Assembly (NCBI RefSeq): GCF_009846865.1
Contig: NZ_WUWN01000005.1
Location: 93,440-157,439 of the forward strand
Reading direction: 5' to 3'
Length of the DNA: 64,000 nt
From: Puerhibacterium puerhi
GTDB taxonomy: Bacteria; Actinomycetota; Actinomycetes; Actinomycetales; Cellulomonadaceae
The position numbers and the translations under genes are program-made. The number at the start of each line of letters is the position of its first letter. Positions within the stretch are counted from its first letter, which is position 1. Shown piece after piece: positions 54,559 through 64,000 of the stretch. The notes below the pieces were generated by a model. That model had not been told where the DNA came from, searched no databases, and was given only the letters and a program-made list of their open reading frames with translations.

Positions 54559-55896
54559 TCAGTCGCCGAACGGGCCCACGCGCACCACCGACCGCGGGCG
54601 CGCGGCCAGCTCGGCGGCGAGCTCGCGGACGTCCTCGACGGTGACGGCGCGGATGCGCTCGAGCGACTCGGCGAGGCTGAGCAGCTCGCCGAAGACGAGC
54701 TCGGCCTTGCCGAGGCGGGACATGCGCGAGCCGGAGTCCTCGAGCCCGAGCACGAGGCCGCCCTGCAGCTGTCCCACCGAGCGCTCGAGCTCGGCGTCGG
54801 TGATGCCGCCGTCGGCGAGCCGGTCCAGCTCGGCGTGCAGCAGCTCGGTGACGACGTCGACCTTGGCGGGCGCGCACCCGGCGTAGAGGCCGAAGGTGCC
54901 CACCCCGCCGTGGCCGGACGCGAACGAGTAGGTGGAGTAGGCCAGGCCGCGCCGCTCGCGGATCTCCTGGAACAGGCGCGAGCTCATGCCGCCGCCCAGC
55001 GCGGCGCTCAGGACGCTGAGCGTGAAGCGCCGCTCGTCGGTGACCGACAGGCCCGTGGAGCCGACGATGACGTTCGCCTGCTCCACCTGGCGGCGCACGG
55101 TGAGCTCGACGCCCTCGGCGGGGATCGCGGCGGCCTCGTCGTCGGCGACGACCTCGGGACGCCGCTCGCGCGGGACGACCGCCCCGGACAGGTCCCAGCC
55201 GCCGGCGCGCAGGGCGCCGGTCACCTGCTCGACCAGGGCGTCGTGGTCGACGCCGCCGGCCGCGGCGACCACGAGGGTCTCGGGCCGGTAGTGCCAGCGG
55301 TAGTGCTCCCAGACGGCGTCGCGCGGCACTGCCTTGATCGTCTCGGGCGTGCCGCCGATGGGCCGCCCGAGGGGGTGGGTGCCGAGCACGGCGGCCGCGA
55401 ACTCCTCGTGGACCACGTCCGCCGGGTCGTCGTCGGTCATGGCGAGCTCCTCGAGGATGACGCCGCGCTCGGTCTCGAGCTCGGTCGCGTCGAGGCGCGC
55501 GGAGGTCACCATGTCGGCGATGACGTCGACGGCCATGGGCAGGTCGGAGTCGAGCACGCGCGCGTAGTAGCACGTGTGCTCCTTGCCGGTGGCCGCGTTG
55601 GCCTCGCCGCCGACGGCGTCGAAGGCCTCGGCGATGTCCATCGCGGTGCGCCGCCGGGTGCCCTTGAACAGCAGGTGCTCGAGGAAGTGCGTCGAGCCGT
55701 GGTGCCCGTCGGTCTCGTCCCGGGAGCCGACGCCGACCCAGGCGCCCACGGTCGCCGAGCGCAGGCCCGGCATGTGCTCGCTGAGCACGCGGACGCCGCC
55801 GGGCAGGACGGAGCGACGGATCGTCGCGCCGTCCTGCCCGGCGGTCAGCTCGGCACCGGGCTCGCCCGCGGGGACGAGCGGGAGGTGCCAGGTCAT
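54559..55896 (-). CDS. M16-family zinc metallopeptidase (processing-peptidase-like)
   Basis: 445 aa. The inverted zinc motif is HFLEHLLFKG, with the distal Glu in ETERGVILEEL. VRVLSEHMPGLRSATVGAWVGVGSRDE is the N-terminal signature and GLAYSTYSFASGHGGVGTFGLYAGCAP the C-terminal one. Partner or substrate unknown; in actinobacteria it is regularly placed between pnp and dapB, here 13 bp after pnp. Start ATG follows GAGGCTGATCACC. Confidence 0.93.
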   Translation of the reverse strand: MTWHLPLVPAGEPGAELTAGQDGATIRRSVLPGGVRVLSEHMPGLRSATVGAWVGVGSRDETDGHHGSTHFLEHLLFKGTRRRTAMDIAEAFDAVGGEANAATGKEHTCYYARVLDSDLPMAVDVIADMVTSARLDATELETERGVILEELAMTDDDPADVVHEEFAAAVLGTHPLGRPIGGTPETIKAVPRDAVWEHYRWHYRPETLVVAAAGGVDHDALVEQVTGALRAGGWDLSGAVVPRERRPEVVADDEAAAIPAEGVELTVRRQVEQANVIVGSTGLSVTDERRFTLSVLSAALGGGMSSRLFQEIRERRGLAYSTYSFASGHGGVGTFGLYAGCAPAKVDVVTELLHAELDRLADGGITDAELERSVGQLQGGLVLGLEDSGSRMSRLGKAELVFGELLSLAESLERIRAVTVEDVRELAAELAARPRSVVRVGPFGD

Positions 55897-55909
55897 GTGG
55901 TGATCAGCC

Positions 55910-58147
55910 TCAGGCGTCGGCCGGCTCGGTGGCGATCGCGTCGGCCGCGTCGGCGTCCTTCGCGTCGTCCTCGGTCACGGCGACGAGCGAGAGCTTGCCG
56001 CGCGGGTCGATCTCGCCGATCTCCACCTGGACCTTCTGGCCCACGGACAGCACGTCGTCGACGTTCTCGACGCGCTTGCCGCCCACGAGCTTGCGGATCT
56101 GGCTGATGTGCAGCAGACCGTCCTTGCCCGGGGCGAGGGAGACGAACGCGCCGAACGACGTCGTCTTGACGACGGTGCCGACGAAGCGCTCGCCGACCTC
56201 CGGCACGTGCGGGTTCGCGATCGCGTTGATCGCGGCGCGCGCGGCCTCGGCCGACGGGCCGTCGACGGCGCCGATGTAGACGGTGCCGTCGTCCTCGATC
56301 GTGATGTCGGCGCCCGTCTCCTCCTGGATCTGGTTGATCATCTTGCCCTTGGGCCCGATGACCTCGCCGATCTTGTCGACCGGCACCTTCACGGAGATGA
56401 CGCGCGGGGCGTTCGGGGACATCTCGTCCGGCGTGTCGATGGCCTCGGCGATGACGTCGAGGATCGTCAGGCGGGCGTCACGGGCCTGGGTCAGCGCGCC
56501 GGCCAGGACCGAGGCGGGGATGCCGTCGAGCTTGGTGTCGAGCTGGATGGCGGTGACGAACTCGCGCGTGCCGGCGACCTTGAAGTCCATGTCGCCGAAG
56601 GCGTCCTCCGCACCGAGGATGTCGGTGAGCGCCGCGTAGCGGGTCTCGCCGTCGACGGTGTCGGAGATGAGGCCCATCGCGATGCCCGCGACCGGCGCCT
56701 TGAGCGGCACGCCGGCGTTGAGCAGCGACAGCGTCGAGGCGCACACGGAGCCCATCGACGTCGAGCCGTTGGAGCCGAGGGCCTCGGACACCTGGCGGAT
56801 CGCGTAGGGGAACTCCTCGCGGCTCGGCAGCACCGGCACGAGGGCGCGCTCGGCGAGGGCGCCGTGGCCGATCTCGCGGCGCTTCGGCGAGCCGACGCGG
56901 CCCGTCTCGCCCGTGGAGAACGGCGGGAAGTTGTAGTTGTGCATGTAGCGCTTGCGCGTGACCGGCCCGAGCGAGTCGATCTGCTGCTCCATGCGCAGCA
57001 TGTTCAGCGTGGTGACGCCCAGGATCTGGGTCTCGCCGCGCTCGAACAGCGCCGAGCCGTGCACGCGCGGGATGACCTCGACCTCGGCCGAGAGGGTGCG
57101 GATGTCGCGCAGGCCGCGGCCGTCGATGCGCACGCCCTCGGTGAGCACGCGCTGGCGCACGAGCTTCTTCTGCAGCGAGCGGAAGGCGGCGGACAGCTCC
57201 TTCTCGCGGCCCTCGAACTGCGGGCCGAGGTCGGCCAGCAGGCCGGCCTTGATCTCGTCGAGCCGGCTCTCGCGGGCCTGCTTGTCGCCGATGGCCAGGG
57301 CCTCGGCGGCCGGGGCCGACACGGCGGCCTCGACGGCGGCGTAGGCGTCGTCCTGGTAGTCCGGGAAGAGCGGGAACTCCTGGACGTCCTTGGCGGCCTG
57401 CTCGGCGAGCGCGGCCTGCGCCTCGCACAGCGCGCGCAGGAACGGCTTGGCGGCCTCGATGCCCTCGGCGACGACCTCCTCGGTCGGAGCCTGGGCACCC
57501 TCCTCCTTGATGAGCTTCCACGCGTCGTCGGTGGCCTCGGCCTCGATCATCGCGATGGCCACGTCGTCGCCGACGACACGGCCCGCGACGACCATCTCGA
57601 AGACGGCGCGCTCCTTGTCGGAGAACTTCGGGAACGCGACCCACTGGCCGTCGATCAGGGCGACGCGCACGCCGGCGACGGGGCCGGAGAACGGCAGGCC
57701 GGAGATCTGCGTGGACAGCGACGCGGCGTTGATCGCCAGCACGTCGTAGGCGTCGTCCGGGTGGATGGCCAGGACGGACACGACGACCTGGACCTCGTTG
57801 CGCAGGCCCTTGACGAACAGGGGGCGCAGCGGGCGGTCGATCAGGCGGCACGCCAGGATCGCCTCGGTCGAGGGGCGGCCCTCGCGGCGGAAGAACGAGC
57901 CGGGGATGCGGCCCGCGGCGTACATGCGCTCCTCGACGTCCACCGTCAGCGGGAAGAAGTCGAACTGGTCCTTGGGCTGCTTGCCGGCCGTGGTGGCCGA
58001 CAGGAGCATGGTCTCGCCGTCCAGGTAGGCGGCGACGGAGCCGGCGGCCTGGCGGGCGAGGCGGCCCGTCTCGAAGCGGACGGTGCGGGTGCCGAAGCGG
58101 CCGTTGTCGATGACGGCCTCGGCGAACTGGATCTCGGGACCCTCCAT
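55910..58147 (-). CDS. pnp: Polyribonucleotide nucleotidyltransferase (PNPase)
   Basis: 745 aa phosphorolytic 3'-5' exoribonuclease, in actinobacteria also making long 3' tails. Two RNase PH domains (first ending near residue 240; second starts around 330 with [27 protein letters not shown]), then KH ([28 protein letters not shown]) and S1 ([34 protein letters not shown]). The ATG has GGAGGGCACC upstream. It lies downstream of rpsO as in most bacteria. Confidence 0.98.
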   Translation of the reverse strand: MEGPEIQFAEAVIDNGRFGTRTVRFETGRLARQAAGSVAAYLDGETMLLSATTAGKQPKDQFDFFPLTVDVEERMYAAGRIPGSFFRREGRPSTEAILACRLIDRPLRPLFVKGLRNEVQVVVSVLAIHPDDAYDVLAINAASLSTQISGLPFSGPVAGVRVALIDGQWVAFPKFSDKERAVFEMVVAGRVVGDDVAIAMIEAEATDDAWKLIKEEGAQAPTEEVVAEGIEAAKPFLRALCEAQAALAEQAAKDVQEFPLFPDYQDDAYAAVEAAVSAPAAEALAIGDKQARESRLDEIKAGLLADLGPQFEGREKELSAAFRSLQKKLVRQRVLTEGVRIDGRGLRDIRTLSAEVEVIPRVHGSALFERGETQILGVTTLNMLRMEQQIDSLGPVTRKRYMHNYNFPPFSTGETGRVGSPKRREIGHGALAERALVPVLPSREEFPYAIRQVSEALGSNGSTSMGSVCASTLSLLNAGVPLKAPVAGIAMGLISDTVDGETRYAALTDILGAEDAFGDMDFKVAGTREFVTAIQLDTKLDGIPASVLAGALTQARDARLTILDVIAEAIDTPDEMSPNAPRVISVKVPVDKIGEVIGPKGKMINQIQEETGADITIEDDGTVYIGAVDGPSAEAARAAINAIANPHVPEVGERFVGTVVKTTSFGAFVSLAPGKDGLLHISQIRKLVGGKRVENVDDVLSVGQKVQVEIGEIDPRGKLSLVAVTEDDAKDADAADAIATEPADA

Positions 58148-58329
58148 GGGGTGCCCTCCGTTCTGCGAGGGCGCCGGGCCTCGGCGGTCTTCGATCGAGG
58201 CCCTCCGACACCGGGCCGTCGGCCCTGTCCGCGGCGGCGCGCAGGCCGCGCGGAGGTTCGGGGAGCCACTACCGAGGACCGGACGAGCGCCGGCGCGGCG
58301 GTGGTGGTATACGGGACTATCTCACCAGA

Positions 58330-58362
58330 CCAGCCCGGCCCCTGCAGCAGGGACCGGGCTGG
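58330..58362 (-). terminator. Hairpin between rpsO and pnp
   Basis: A 16-bp near-perfect stem (58330-58345 / 58347-58362, one mismatch; the centre must open to form a loop). In E. coli the same junction has a partial terminator and RNase III site; similar dual use is possible here but not shown. Confidence 0.65.
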
Positions 58363-58372
58363 ATCGGGAGTG

Positions 58373-58642
58373 TCAGCGGCGAAGGCCGAGGCGCTCGATC
58401 AGCGAGCGGTAGCGCTGGATGTCGATCTTCTGCAGGTAGCCCAGCAGACGACGGCGCTGGCCGACCAGCAGCAGCAGCCCGCGGCGGCTGTGGTGGTCGT
58501 GCTTGTGGGTCTTGAGGTGCTCGGTCAGGTCCTTGATGCGCTGCGAGAGGAGCGCGATCTGCACCTCCGGCGAGCCCGTGTCGCCCTCGTGCGTCGCGTA
58601 CTCGGTCATGATGCGCTGCTTGGTGGCAGTGTCGAGCGGCAT
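58373..58642 (-). CDS. rpsO: Ribosomal protein S15
   Basis: 89 aa, full length. Family signatures: [55 protein letters not shown]. It binds 16S rRNA early in 30S assembly. ATG 58642 has GAGGAGAG upstream. A small hairpin (58705-58710 / 58715-58720) lies in the leader region between ribF and rpsO. Confidence 0.98.
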   Translation of the reverse strand: MPLDTATKQRIMTEYATHEGDTGSPEVQIALLSQRIKDLTEHLKTHKHDHHSRRGLLLLVGQRRRLLGYLQKIDIQRYRSLIERLGLRR

Positions 58643-58766
58643 GGCTCTCCTCGGTGTCGTTGCGCGGTGCTCCGGGGCTGTTCCGCCGGGCGCTCTCGTT
58701 CCGCGGCCGTTCTGACGGCCCCAGCAGTCTAACAGCGCCGACGCGCCCGCCGGGACGAGCGCCGGG

Positions 58767-59747
58767 TCACGCGCCGAGGATCGCCCGGGCCCGGGCCACG
58801 TCCTGGCGCATCTGCGCCACGAGCGGGTCGACGCCGTCGAACCGCAGCGTGGGCCGCAGGTGGGCGACCAGCTCGAGCACGACCTCCTCGTCGTACAGGT
58901 CGAGGTCGGTGCGGTCGAGCACGTACGCCTCGACGCGGCGCTCCACGCCGTCGAACGTCGGGTTGGTGCCCACGGAGACAGCGGCCGGCAGCGCCGCGTC
59001 CGGGTGGTCGGCGGGCAGCGAGGGGCGCAGCAGGCGTCCGGCGTAGACGCCGTCGGCCGGCACCATGCCGCGGATCGCCCCGAGGTTCGCCGTGGGGAAG
59101 CCGAGCGTGCGCCCCCGCGCGTCGCCGTGCACGACGACGCCGCGGACGCGGTGGGCCCGGCCGAGCACGGCGGCGGCCCCCTCGACGTCGCCCTCGGCGA
59201 GCAGGGCGCGGGCCGCGGAGCTCGACCAGCGGTCGCTCCCCCGGTCGCCGGCGCCCTCGCCGGGCCGCTCGAGGCGGCCGACATCGTCGACCGCGACGAC
59301 CTCGAAGCCGTGCCGGCCGCCGAGCTCGACCATCGTGGCGAGCGTGCCGGAGTTGTCCTTGCCGAAGCGCACGTCGTGGCCGACCACCACGGTGCGGGCC
59401 CGCAGCCCCTCGACGAGGTAGCGCGTGACGAACTCCTCCGGCGTGAGCGCCGCGAGGTCCAGGGTGTAGCGGACCAGGAGCACCCCGTCGAGGCCCGTGG
59501 CGGCCAGCAGCTCCAGGCGGTCGTCGAGGCCGGTGAGCAGCTCCGGCGCCTGCTCGGGGCGGTGCACCTGCGCCGGGTGCGGGTCGAACGTCAGGGCGAC
59601 GGCAGCCCGGCCGTCGGCCCGGGCGAGCTGCACGACGCGGCCGAGCACCGCCTGGTGGCCGCGGTGCACGCCGTCGAAGTTGCCGATCGTCACGACGGAC
59701 GACCCGAGGTCGTCGGGGACCTGGGCCAGGTCCTGCCACACCTGCAC
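58767..59747 (-). CDS. ribF: Bifunctional riboflavin kinase/FAD synthetase
   Basis: 326 aa. N-terminal FAD synthetase: [18 protein letters not shown] (nucleotide-binding HxGH), [15 protein letters not shown]-terminal riboflavin kinase: [61 protein letters not shown]. It makes FMN and FAD. GTG 59747 has AGGAG 8 bp upstream. It ends the infB-rbfA-truB-ribF series. Confidence 0.97.
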   Translation of the reverse strand: MQVWQDLAQVPDDLGSSVVTIGNFDGVHRGHQAVLGRVVQLARADGRAAVALTFDPHPAQVHRPEQAPELLTGLDDRLELLAATGLDGVLLVRYTLDLAALTPEEFVTRYLVEGLRARTVVVGHDVRFGKDNSGTLATMVELGGRHGFEVVAVDDVGRLERPGEGAGDRGSDRWSSSAARALLAEGDVEGAAAVLGRAHRVRGVVVHGDARGRTLGFPTANLGAIRGMVPADGVYAGRLLRPSLPADHPDAALPAAVSVGTNPTFDGVERRVEAYVLDRTDLDLYDEEVVLELVAHLRPTLRFDGVDPLVAQMRQDVARARAILGA

Positions 59748-59844
59748 GCGCGTCGCTCCTCGTCCTCGTCCGGCCGGGCGCCGGCTGTCGACCGTCAAGG
59801 GTAGCCCGCCCGGCGGGGCGGGCCGGTGCGGGCGGTCCCGGCGC

Positions 59845-60810
59845 TCAGCCGCCGGCCGGCGCCAGGACCAGGACCGGTCGCGCCAGGTCCTCCCCGCGGC
59901 GCCGGGCGTCCTCGAGCAGGGCCACGAGCTCGCCGTCCGGCGAGATCGCAGCCACGGTGCCCGGCGCCCCGGTGGGCGCCACCCACCGCCCGAACCCGAG
60001 GTCGACGGCCTCGGCCGCGGAGAGCTCGCGCACGGGGAAGGTGGCGCGCGCGGCGTCGGCGAGCGGGAGGGTGGCGAGCACGCCGTCGGCGTCCGCCTGG
60101 GCCTCGAGCTGCTCCAGCGTGCGCGCCGCCGCGAGCGTGTGCCCGCCCACGCGCGTGCGGCGCAGCGCCGTCAGGTGCCCGGCCGTGCCCAGCGCCGCGC
60201 CGAGGTCGCGGGCCAGCGCGCGCACGTACGTGCCCGACGACACGACGACCTCGACATCCAGGTCGAGCACCGGGACGCCGTCGGCGTCGCCGGCGCGCGC
60301 GGCGAGCACCTCGAAGCGGCGCACCGTGACGGGGCGGGCCGCGAGCTCGACCTCCTCCCCCGCCCGGACGCGCGCGTAGGCGCGCCGGCCATCGACCTTG
60401 ATCGCCGAGACGGCGGTGGGCACCTGGTGGATGTCCCCGGTGAGATCGGCGACGGCCGCGGCGATCGCCGCGTCGGTCAGCCCCGCGGCGCCGGGGCGCG
60501 CGGTCGCCTCGCCCTCGGCGTCGTCCGTGGTGGTGCCGACGCCGAGGCGGACGGTGGCGTCGTAGGCCTTGTCCGCCCCGACGACGTAGGTCAGCAGGCG
60601 CGTGGCCCGGCCCACGCCGACGACGAGCACGCCGGTCGCCATGGGGTCGAGCGTGCCGGCGTGCCCCACCTTCCGGGTGCCGGCGAGCCGCCGGACCCGC
60701 CCGACGACGTCGTGGCTGGTCCACCCGGCGGGCTTGTCGACGACGAGCAGGCCGTCCGGCGCGGTGGGCCGGCGCGGCGGTCGCGGCGTGGCGGGCGTGT
60801 CGGTGCGCAC
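59845..60810 (-). CDS. truB: tRNA pseudouridine-55 synthase
   Basis: 321 aa. Makes pseudouridine 55 in the T-loop of tRNAs. LLVVDKPAGWTSHDVVGRVRRLAGTRKVGHAGTLDPMATG contains the catalytic Asp (GTLDP). A C-terminal PUA-like domain follows. The GTG start lies 13 bp after rbfA, so they are in one transcript. Confidence 0.96.
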   Translation of the reverse strand: MRTDTPATPRPPRRPTAPDGLLVVDKPAGWTSHDVVGRVRRLAGTRKVGHAGTLDPMATGVLVVGVGRATRLLTYVVGADKAYDATVRLGVGTTTDDAEGEATARPGAAGLTDAAIAAAVADLTGDIHQVPTAVSAIKVDGRRAYARVRAGEEVELAARPVTVRRFEVLAARAGDADGVPVLDLDVEVVVSSGTYVRALARDLGAALGTAGHLTALRRTRVGGHTLAAARTLEQLEAQADADGVLATLPLADAARATFPVRELSAAEAVDLGFGRWVAPTGAPGTVAAISPDGELVALLEDARRRGEDLARPVLVLAPAGG

Positions 60811-60823
60811 GGCGTCGCCGGCC

Positions 60824-61321
60824 TCAGGCGCGGCGGTCGTCGTCGGCGCCGAGGTCGTCCTCGAGGTCGAGGTCGTCCTCGTCGGCGTCCGCGTCGCCGG
60901 GCTCGGCGGGCTTGCGGTAGGGGTCCTCCCCGCCCGCGTACGCCTTGCCCTCGCGCAGGGCGGCCAGCTCCGCGTCGCGGCGGCGGGCCTCGTCCAGCGC
61001 GGCCGTGAGGTGCGCGGCGGTCTCGGGCACGGCGTCGAGGTGGAACTCGATCGCCGGGGTGAGGCGCACGCCGGTCTGCTTGCCGACCTCCGAGCGCACC
61101 AGGCCCTTGGCGCTCTCGAGCGCCGCCGCGGTGCCGGCCCGCTCCGTGTCGTCGCCGTAGACGGTGTAGAAGATCGACGCGTTCTGCAGGTCGCCGGTCA
61201 CGCGCACGTCGGTGATCGTGACGAACCCGAGGCGCGGGTCCTTGATCCGCGTGTCGAGCAGCTGCGCGACGATCACCTTGATGCGGTCCGCCAGCCGGCG
61301 GGCGCGCGGGTTCTCGGCCAT
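60824..61321 (-). CDS. rbfA: Ribosome-binding factor A
   Basis: 165 aa 30S maturation factor. [51 protein letters not shown] is the KH-like fold. An acidic tail ([23 protein letters not shown]) follows. ATG 61321 has GGAGGGA upstream. Confidence 0.97.
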   Translation of the reverse strand: MAENPRARRLADRIKVIVAQLLDTRIKDPRLGFVTITDVRVTGDLQNASIFYTVYGDDTERAGTAAALESAKGLVRSEVGKQTGVRLTPAIEFHLDAVPETAAHLTAALDEARRRDAELAALREGKAYAGGEDPYRKPAEPGDADADEDDLDLEDDLGADDDRRA

Positions 61322-61355
61322 GGGTGGGTTCCCTCCCGGGGATGTGTCGTGGACG

Positions 61356-61402
61356 CCCGTGGCCCGGGCGCCCTGCCGCTGGCAGGGCACCCGGGCCACG
61401 GG
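61356..61402 (-). terminator. Strong hairpin between infB and rbfA
   Basis: A 22-bp stem with one mismatch (61356-61377 / 61381-61402), loop gct. It lies between the infB stop and the rbfA start on the same strand, so it could be a terminator or an mRNA-processing/attenuation site. Confidence 0.7.
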
Positions 61403-61416
61403 GCGTCAGGGCGGCG

Positions 61417-64000
61417 TCAGACGCGCGGCTTCTCGCGCATCTCGAAGGTCTCGATGATGTCGCCCTCGGTGATGTCGTTGTACGCGCCGAGGCCGATACC
61501 GCACTCGAAGCCCTCGCGGACCTCGGTGACGTCGTCCTTCTCGCGGCGCAGCGACTCGATCGTGAGGTTGTCCCCGATGACCGTGCCGTTCCGCAGGACG
61601 CGCGCCTTCGAGTTCCGTCGGATGGTGCCCGAGCGGATGATCGAACCGGCGATGTTGCCGAACTTCGAGGAGCGGAAGACCTGACGGATCTCCGCGGTCC
61701 CGAGCTGGACCTCCTCGTACTCCGGCTTGAGCATGCCCTTGAGCGCGGCCTCGACGTCCTCGATCGCCTGGTAGATGACCGAGTAGAACTTGACCTCGAC
61801 GCCCTCGCGGTCGGCCAGGTCCTCGACGCGCTCGCCGAACTTCACGTTGAAGCCGATGATCACGGCGTTGTCCACCGTGGCCAGGTTCACGTCGTTCTGC
61901 GTGATGGCGCCGACGCCGCGGTGGATGACCCGCAGCTGGACCTCGTCGCCCACGTCGATCTTGAGCAGCGAGTCCTCGAGCGCCTCGACGGCACCGGACA
62001 CGTCGCCCTTGATGACGAGGTTGAGGGTCTCGACCTTGCCCTGCTCGAGCGCCTTGGTGAAGTCCTCGAGGCTGATGCGCTTGCGGCGCTTGGCCAGGAG
62101 GGCGGCACGCTCGGCGGCCTCGCGCTTCTCGGCGATCTGACGGGCGGTGCGCTCGTCCGGCGCGACCAGGAAGGTGTCGCCGGCGCTCGGCACCGAGGAC
62201 AGACCCAGCACCTGGACCGGGCGGGCCGGCTCGGCGGCGGTCACCGCGTTGCCGTGCTCGTCGAACATCGCACGGACGCGGCCGTGGGCCGTGCCCGCGA
62301 CGATCGCGTCGCCGACGTGCAGCGTGCCCGACTGGACCAGCACCGTGGCCACGGCACCGCGGCCGCGGTCGAGGTTGGCCTCGACCGCGACACCGCGCGC
62401 GTCCTTGTCCGGGTTGGCGCGCAGGTCGAGCGCGGCGTCCGCGGTGAGCAGCACCGCCGAGAGCAGGTCGTCGATGCCCATCCGCTGCTTGGCGGAGACG
62501 TCGACGAACATGGTGTCGCCGCCGTACTCCTCGGCCACCAGGTTGTACTCGGTGAGCTGCTGGCGGATCTTGGCGGGGTTGGCCCCCTCCTTGTCCACCT
62601 TGTTCACCGCGACCACGATCGGCACGTTGGCCGCCTGGGCGTGGTTGAGCGCCTCGATCGTCTGGGGCATCACGCCGTCGTCCGCCGCGACCACGAGGAT
62701 CGCGATGTCCGTCACCTGTGCACCACGGGCACGCATGGCGGTGAACGCCTCGTGACCCGGGGTGTCGATGAACGTGATGGCCCGGTCGACGCCCTCGTGC
62801 TCCGTGCGCACCTGGTAGGCACCGATGTGCTGGGTGATGCCGCCGGCCTCGCCCGCGACGACGTCCGTGGACCGGACGGCGTCGAGGAGCTTCGTCTTTC
62901 CGTGGTCGACGTGACCCATGACCGTGACGACCGGCGGGCGCGGGGCGAGGTCCTCGTCGGACTCCGCCTCGAGCTCGGCGTCCAGGTCGATGTCGAAGGA
63001 CCCGAGCAGCTCGCGGTCCTCCTCCTCGGCCGAGACCATCTCGATCTTGTAGCCGAGCTCCTCGCCGAGGACGCCGAACGTCGCCTCGTCGAGCGACTGC
63101 GTGGCCGTGGCCATCTCGCCCAGGTGGAACAGCACCGTCACGAGCGACGCGGGGTTCGCGTCGATCTTGTCGGCGAAGTCGTTGAGCGACGCACCCTGAC
63201 GCAGGCGCACGACGGTCTCGCCGTTGCCGCGCGGGACGGTGACGCCGCCCAGCGACGGCGCCTGCATCTGCTCGAACTCCTGCCGCTTCGCACGCTTCGA
63301 CTTGCGCCCGCGGACCGGACGACCGCCGGCGCGCCCGAAGGCGCCCTGCGTGGAGCCACGACCGGCGCCACCGCGGCCGCCGCCGCCGGGACGGCCGGCG
63401 AAGCCGCCGCCACCACCCGGACGGCCGGCGAAGCCGCCGCCACCGCCCCCGCCACCGGGACGGCCGCGGCCGCCGGCACCGGCCGGGCGCTCGCCCGGAC
63501 GCGGCATGGAGGAACGGGTGGGCATCATGCCGGGGTTCGGGCGCGGGCCGCCCGGACGCGGCGCCGCAGGACGCGGCCCGCCGGGACGGGGTCCGCCCGG
63601 ACGGGGACCGCCGGGACGCTCGCCGGAGGCCGCGGCCGGGGCCTCGCCCCGGTCGGGGCGCTGGCCCGGGCGCGGCATGCCCTGGCTGGACGCGAACGGG
63701 TTGTTGCCCGGGCGCGGGGCGCCGGGACGCGGCATCCCCTGGCTCGAGGCGAACGGGTTGTTGCCCGGGCGCGGCTGGCCGCCACCCTGGCGGCCGGAGC
63801 GCTCGCCGCGCTCGCCGCGGTCACCACGGCCACCGGGGCGACCGCCGTCCGCCGGGGCGGGACGCGACGGGCGCGGACCGGGCGTCGGGGCACCCGGCCG
63901 GGGCGCCGCGGGGCGCGAGGGCGCGGCCGAGGCGGCGGGCGCCTCGGGCTGCGCGGGGGCCTGCGGGGCAGGCTTGGGGGCGGCGGGCCGCGAGGCACCC
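61417..64000 (-). CDS. infB: Translation initiation factor IF-2 (5' part outside window)
   Basis: 861 codons visible; the frame is open to the right edge. The N-terminal part is the Pro/Arg/Gly-rich region typical of actinobacterial IF-2, with [15 protein letters not shown] repeats (63660-63770) and Gly-rich FAGRPGGGG blocks. The GTPase domain has G1 [11 protein letters not shown]2/G3 [11 protein letters not shown] and [16 protein letters not shown], and G4 NKVDKE. Domain IV follows to MREKPRV. IF-2 brings initiator tRNA to the 30S subunit. Confidence 0.98.
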   Translation of the reverse strand, partial: GASRPAAPKPAPQAPAQPEAPAASAAPSRPAAPRPGAPTPGPRPSRPAPADGGRPGGRGDRGERGERSGRQGGGQPRPGNNPFASSQGMPRPGAPRPGNNPFASSQGMPRPGQRPDRGEAPAAASGERPGGPRPGGPRPGGPRPAAPRPGGPRPNPGMMPTRSSMPRPGERPAGAGGRGRPGGGGGGGGFAGRPGGGGGFAGRPGGGGRGGAGRGSTQGAFGRAGGRPVRGRKSKRAKRQEFEQMQAPSLGGVTVPRGNGETVVRLRQGASLNDFADKIDANPASLVTVLFHLGEMATATQSLDEATFGVLGEELGYKIEMVSAEEEDRELLGSFDIDLDAELEAESDEDLAPRPPVVTVMGHVDHGKTKLLDAVRSTDVVAGEAGGITQHIGAYQVRTEHEGVDRAITFIDTPGHEAFTAMRARGAQVTDIAILVVAADDGVMPQTIEALNHAQAANVPIVVAVNKVDKEGANPAKIRQQLTEYNLVAEEYGGDTMFVDVSAKQRMGIDDLLSAVLLTADAALDLRANPDKDARGVAVEANLDRGRGAVATVLVQSGTLHVGDAIVAGTAHGRVRAMFDEHGNAVTAAEPARPVQVLGLSSVPSAGDTFLVAPDERTARQIAEKREAAERAALLAKRRKRISLEDFTKALEQGKVETLNLVIKGDVSGAVEALEDSLLKIDVGDEVQLRVIHRGVGAITQNDVNLATVDNAVIIGFNVKFGERVEDLADREGVEVKFYSVIYQAIEDVEAALKGMLKPEYEEVQLGTAEIRQVFRSSKFGNIAGSIIRSGTIRRNSKARVLRNGTVIGDNLTIESLRREKDDVTEVREGFECGIGLGAYNDITEGDIIETFEMREKPRV
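63391..63444 (-). repeat. In-frame 30-bp-period repeat in infB
   Basis: The 24 bp at 63391-63414 recur exactly at 63421-63444. They encode successive [10 protein letters not shown] units in the disordered N-terminal region of IF-2. Confidence 0.85.

Overview
This window is a stretch of a very GC-rich (roughly 74%) actinobacterial chromosome. Several gene neighbourhoods are in an order typical of the phylum: HEPN-dinB-DUF3040, lexA/LysM/nrdR, hflX-dapF-miaA-miaB, gluABCD next to recX-recA, clgR-pncC-pgsA-ftsK, rnj-dapA, dapB-M16 peptidase-pnp-rpsO, and ribF-truB-rbfA-infB. Gene content and codon use suggest Micrococcales, most likely the Cellulomonas group, but no rRNA is present to confirm this. 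I see no mobile element, prophage, tRNA, rRNA or CRISPR array.

Layout. 1-5.4 kb: the end of a membrane transglutaminase, then a divergent pair in which a LexA box drives HEPN protein, DinB polymerase and DUF3040 (minus strand) away from a spermidine-synthase-like gene. 5.6-10.8 kb: cold-shock protein, PAC2 protein, a HelD/HelR-type RNA polymerase helicase and SerA. 11-13 kb: the SOS core, with lexA divergent from a LysM/YneA-like gene followed by nrdR. 13-24.4 kb: lactate dehydrogenase, DinG helicase, HflX, an RsmC-like methyltransferase, DapF, MiaA, an Ala-rich protein, two tandem YbjN proteins and MiaB. 24.5-28 kb: a complete glutamate-type ABC importer (ATPase, lipoprotein, two permeases). 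28-38 kb: recX-recA with an SOS box, DUF3046, the giant Lhr helicase, DedA, an Nei2-type glycosylase and the ClgR regulator. 38-44 kb: PncC, PgsA, a CapA-like protein and FtsK. 44-53 kb: MBL hydrolase, a TetR/membrane-protein divergent pair, RNase J, DapA, an aldehyde dehydrogenase, AzlCD, GNAT and MFS genes. 53-64 kb: DapB, an M16 peptidase, PNPase, S15, RibF, TruB, RbfA and IF-2, which runs off the right edge.

How the genes work together. A large share serves DNA damage and replication stress: LexA, RecA, RecX, DinB, the LysM division-suppressor candidate, NrdR, DinG, Lhr and Nei2. Four LexA-type boxes (plus one weak candidate before clgR) tie several of them together. A second group is RNA and translation: RNase J, PNPase, S15, IF-2, RbfA, TruB, MiaA, MiaB, HflX and the HelR-like protein. 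A third is the lysine/peptidoglycan precursor pathway (DapA, DapB, DapF), scattered over three sites.

Two sequence-level patterns recur. First, many genes have a TANNNT -10 hexamer 6-7 bp upstream of the start codon and no Shine-Dalgarno sequence, which points to leaderless mRNAs and helps fix starts. Second, convergent or operon-end junctions often carry perfect or near-perfect 13-22 bp GC hairpins, which I interpret as terminators.
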